The notes under the pieces are model-generated. The model did no database searches. It had not been told where the DNA came from and saw nothing but the letters and a program-made list of their open reading frames with translations. Made by a program: the position numbers and the translations under genes. Shown here piece by piece: positions 5,636 to 7,442 of a stretch of DNA of 7,442 bases; position 1 is the stretch's first letter, and each line of letters starts with the position of its first letter. The stretch lies in contig JAEXBU010000093.1 of assembly GCA_023393815.1 (NCBI GenBank), positions 1-7,442 on the forward strand. Reading direction: 5' to 3'. This DNA is from Bacillota bacterium. Lineage in GTDB: Bacteria; Bacillota; Clostridia; Tissierellales; Peptoniphilaceae.

Positions 5636-7442
5636 TGGCATCCTCCTTTAGGGATTCGAGAAGTATTAGCGCTTCTAGCGGCGTCGTCTTGTTAATATCG
5701 ATGGAGCGAATTTTTTCCCGCAAAGGATCTTCGCGTTTTTCAGAAACAAAGGATATTTGTCCTACATCCTTGGCTAGGCTTCCTTCCGTAGTAGATTCTA
5801 AATGCGCCAAAACCTCCCGTGCGCGTTCAATCACCTCTTCCTTGACACCGGCAAGTTTCGCCACATCGATTCCGAAGGAATAATTGCTTTGACCTACTAC
5901 AATTTTACGAAGAAAGCGGATTTCATTGTCTACCTCTTCCGTCGCCACCGTAACATTGACAATTCCGTCGTAATACTCTTCCAACTCCGTTAATTCAAAA
6001 TAGTGCGTCGCGAACAGAGTCTTTGCGTGCACCTCTTTATAAATGTATTCAATAATGGACCAGGCGATGGAAAGGCCGTCGTAAGTACTCGTGCCTCGGC
6101 CTACCTCGTCAAATAAAATCAATGAACGAGGCGTTGCCAAACGCAAAATCTCCGCCACTTCCGTCATTTCCACCATAAAAGTCGACTGACCTCGACTTAG
6201 GTAATCGGAGGCGCCGATTCGCGTAAAAATTTGATCGACCACGGGCAAATTTGCCGCATCCGAAGGTACAAAGGATCCGATCTGCGCCATGATTTGAATC
6301 AACGCCACTTGACGCATATAGGTGGACTTTCCCGCCATGTTCGGTCCCGTAATGATCTGAAGTACCACGTTTTCTTCGTCCAAATAGGTGTCATTTGGAA
6401 TGTAGGGTTCATCCATCGTTTGTTCCACTACCGGGTGACGACCACCACGAATATCGATTACGCCGTCCTTATTAAAACGTGGCCTGCAGTAGTGATATAA
6501 ATCCGCCACTTCCGCCAAAGCACAAATCATGTCCAGGGATTGAATCGCTTCAGATAGTGTCTGAATCTCCGGAAGCTTCGATCGAATCGCAAGTTGGACC
6601 GATTCCAATAGATCCAGTTGTCGCTGAAGAGCGCGCTCTTTTCCGTGAAGTATCTCTTCTTCCCTATCCTTTAATTCTTCGGTAAAAAAACGTTCACTTC
6701 CTACGAGCGTCTGTTTTCGGATAAAGTGTTTAGGTACTCGCTCCACGTAGGATTTCGATACTTCGAAAAAGTAACCTAAAATTTTATTGTACTTCACTCG
6801 CAAATTCTTTATTCCGCTGGCGTCCCGCTCTTTTTCCTCCAGCTGTAAAATCCACTGTTTCCCACTTTCGGAAAGAGCAAACAGGCGATCCAACTCTTCA
6901 TCTACACCTCCGGCGATGAAGCGCTGTTCACGATAATTGGCTGGCGCATCCTCTAGAATCAGTGCGTCCAATTTTTCAGAGAGCTCGCCCATGAGATCGA
7001 CGCCTTCAAAAATCTCAAGTAAAGAATCTTTTTCAGCCTCGCTCAATAAGCGTACGATGCATTGTGCTGCCTTCAAACTCTTTACTAATCGCCGGATTTG
7101 TTTCGGCGTTAAGGTCTCGTTGGCAATATAAATAGATAGGCGATCAATGTCGTAAATAACTTCTAACTGTTCGTCGATATCGTCAAATAAAATACGATTT
7201 TCGTGCAAGGCATCGATTCGATCGTACTGTCTATTTAAAACGGCAGGATCCATGGACGGGCGCAAAATTGCCGAGCGCAAGTGACGACTTCCCATTTTCG
7301 TCTTACAATGATCTAAAATTCCGTAGAGGGACTGCGCCTTTTGGTTGTCGTGATTATTACTTACCAATTCCAGATTTCGAATCGTCGTCTCCGAAAGGTC
7401 CATAATGTGGTCGTAGTCACGACCGGTTGAAATATGCAGATG
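5628..7442 (-). CDS. mutS: DNA mismatch repair protein MutS, C-terminal part (5' end off the window)
   Basis: The frame is open to the right edge and holds the last 604 residues of a protein usually about 850-880 long. The mismatch-reading domain with its Phe-x-Glu motif and most of the connector are outside. Present are the core/lever and clamp region (about 7442-6430) and the ABC-type ATPase domain. This has Walker A GPNMAGKST (6321-6347), the Q-loop-side region GASDYLSRGQSTFMVEM (6168-6218), Walker B with signature ILFDEVGRGTSTYDG (6075-6119) and FATHYFEL (5991-6014). The dimer-forming helix-turn-helix NYSFGIDVAKLAG follows near 5847-5885. A C-terminal QISFV (5745-5759) resembles the clamp-binding QLSFF of B. 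subtilis MutS. The ATG at 7403 is internal, since upstream codons (HISTGRDYDHI) fit the family. MutS dimers find mismatches and recruit MutL. First visible gene of the operon; its promoter is not in view. Confidence 0.97.
   Translation of the reverse strand, partial: HLHISTGRDYDHIMDLSETTIRNLELVSNNHDNQKAQSLYGILDHCKTKMGSRHLRSAILRPSMDPAVLNRQYDRIDALHENRILFDDIDEQLEVIYDIDRLSIYIANETLTPKQIRRLVKSLKAAQCIVRLLSEAEKDSLLEIFEGVDLMGELSEKLDALILEDAPANYREQRFIAGGVDEELDRLFALSESGKQWILQLEEKERDASGIKNLRVKYNKILGYFFEVSKSYVERVPKHFIRKQTLVGSERFFTEELKDREEEILHGKERALQRQLDLLESVQLAIRSKLPEIQTLSEAIQSLDMICALAEVADLYHYCRPRFNKDGVIDIRGGRHPVVEQTMDEPYIPNDTYLDEENVVLQIITGPNMAGKSTYMRQVALIQIMAQIGSFVPSDAANLPVVDQIFTRIGASDYLSRGQSTFMVEMTEVAEILRLATPRSLILFDEVGRGTSTYDGLSIAWSIIEYIYKEVHAKTLFATHYFELTELEEYYDGIVNVTVATEEVDNEIRFLRKIVVGQSNYSFGIDVAKLAGVKEEVIERAREVLAHLESTTEGSLAKDVGQISFVSEKREDPLREKIRSIDINKTTPLEALILLESLKEDANA
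5642..5649 (-). promoter_or_regulatory. Ribosome binding site that decides the mutL start
   Basis: AAAGGAGG on the minus strand, inside the 3' end of mutS, is followed at once by ATG (5641), then after CCA by a second in-frame ATG (5635). Six nucleotides separate the site from the second ATG, which is near optimal, whereas the first has no spacing. The start two codons downstream is therefore favoured. Confidence 0.7.

Noticed and set aside
7403..7403. ATG at 7403 as the mutS start
   Set aside because: The frame continues to the window edge with family-like residues, and the product would lack the mismatch recognition domain.
1..7442. CRISPR array, tRNA or rRNA genes, insertion sequence with terminal inverted repeats
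   Set aside because: No spaced direct repeats, cloverleaf, rRNA signature, transposase or paired terminal repeats were seen on either strand.

Overview
The window looks like chromosome of a low-to-moderate GC Bacillota (Firmicutes) species, probably a clostridial or tissierellial anaerobe. The evidence is the LexA type, endonuclease-type MutL, strong AAGGAGG ribosome binding sites, Bacillus-type SOS box sequences and the gene set mutS-mutL-miaA-(PLP enzyme of the YnbB type) next to lexA. Genus-level placement is not supported by what can be read here.

Layout. Bases 1-110 are a compact bidirectional control region. It holds a lexA promoter reading right, a near-consensus promoter reading left out of the window, and two or three LexA-box-like sequences placed on these promoters. 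lexA (111-734, +) follows and ends in two hairpins (748-776 and 785-809). Bases 810-1616 form an AT-rich accessory patch. It contains an orphan promoter-like sequence, one small membrane protein gene resembling DUF3784 (965-1291, -), and what looks like a decayed C-terminal fragment of a large serine recombinase (1328-1522, -). From 1617 to the right edge, the minus strand carries a tightly packed operon transcribed right to left: mutS (5' end off the window), mutL, miaA and a methionine gamma-lyase-family PLP enzyme. It is closed by a terminator at 1617-1643. Every junction inside the operon overlaps (8, 4 and 47 nt), which suggests translational coupling.

How the genes fit together. LexA represses the SOS response and is cleaved after DNA damage. 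MutS and MutL carry out post-replicative mismatch repair, and both carry sequences resembling sliding-clamp-binding motifs. MiaA prenylates A37 of tRNAs that read UNN codons. The PLP enzyme probably acts in sulfur amino acid metabolism. lexA and the mutSL operon converge, and the accessory patch lies between their 3' ends, where an insertion would break neither. No wholly new system is visible. The observations most worth a second look are the divergent promoter with an embedded SOS box at the left edge, and the recombinase relic that reads in frame into the small membrane protein gene.
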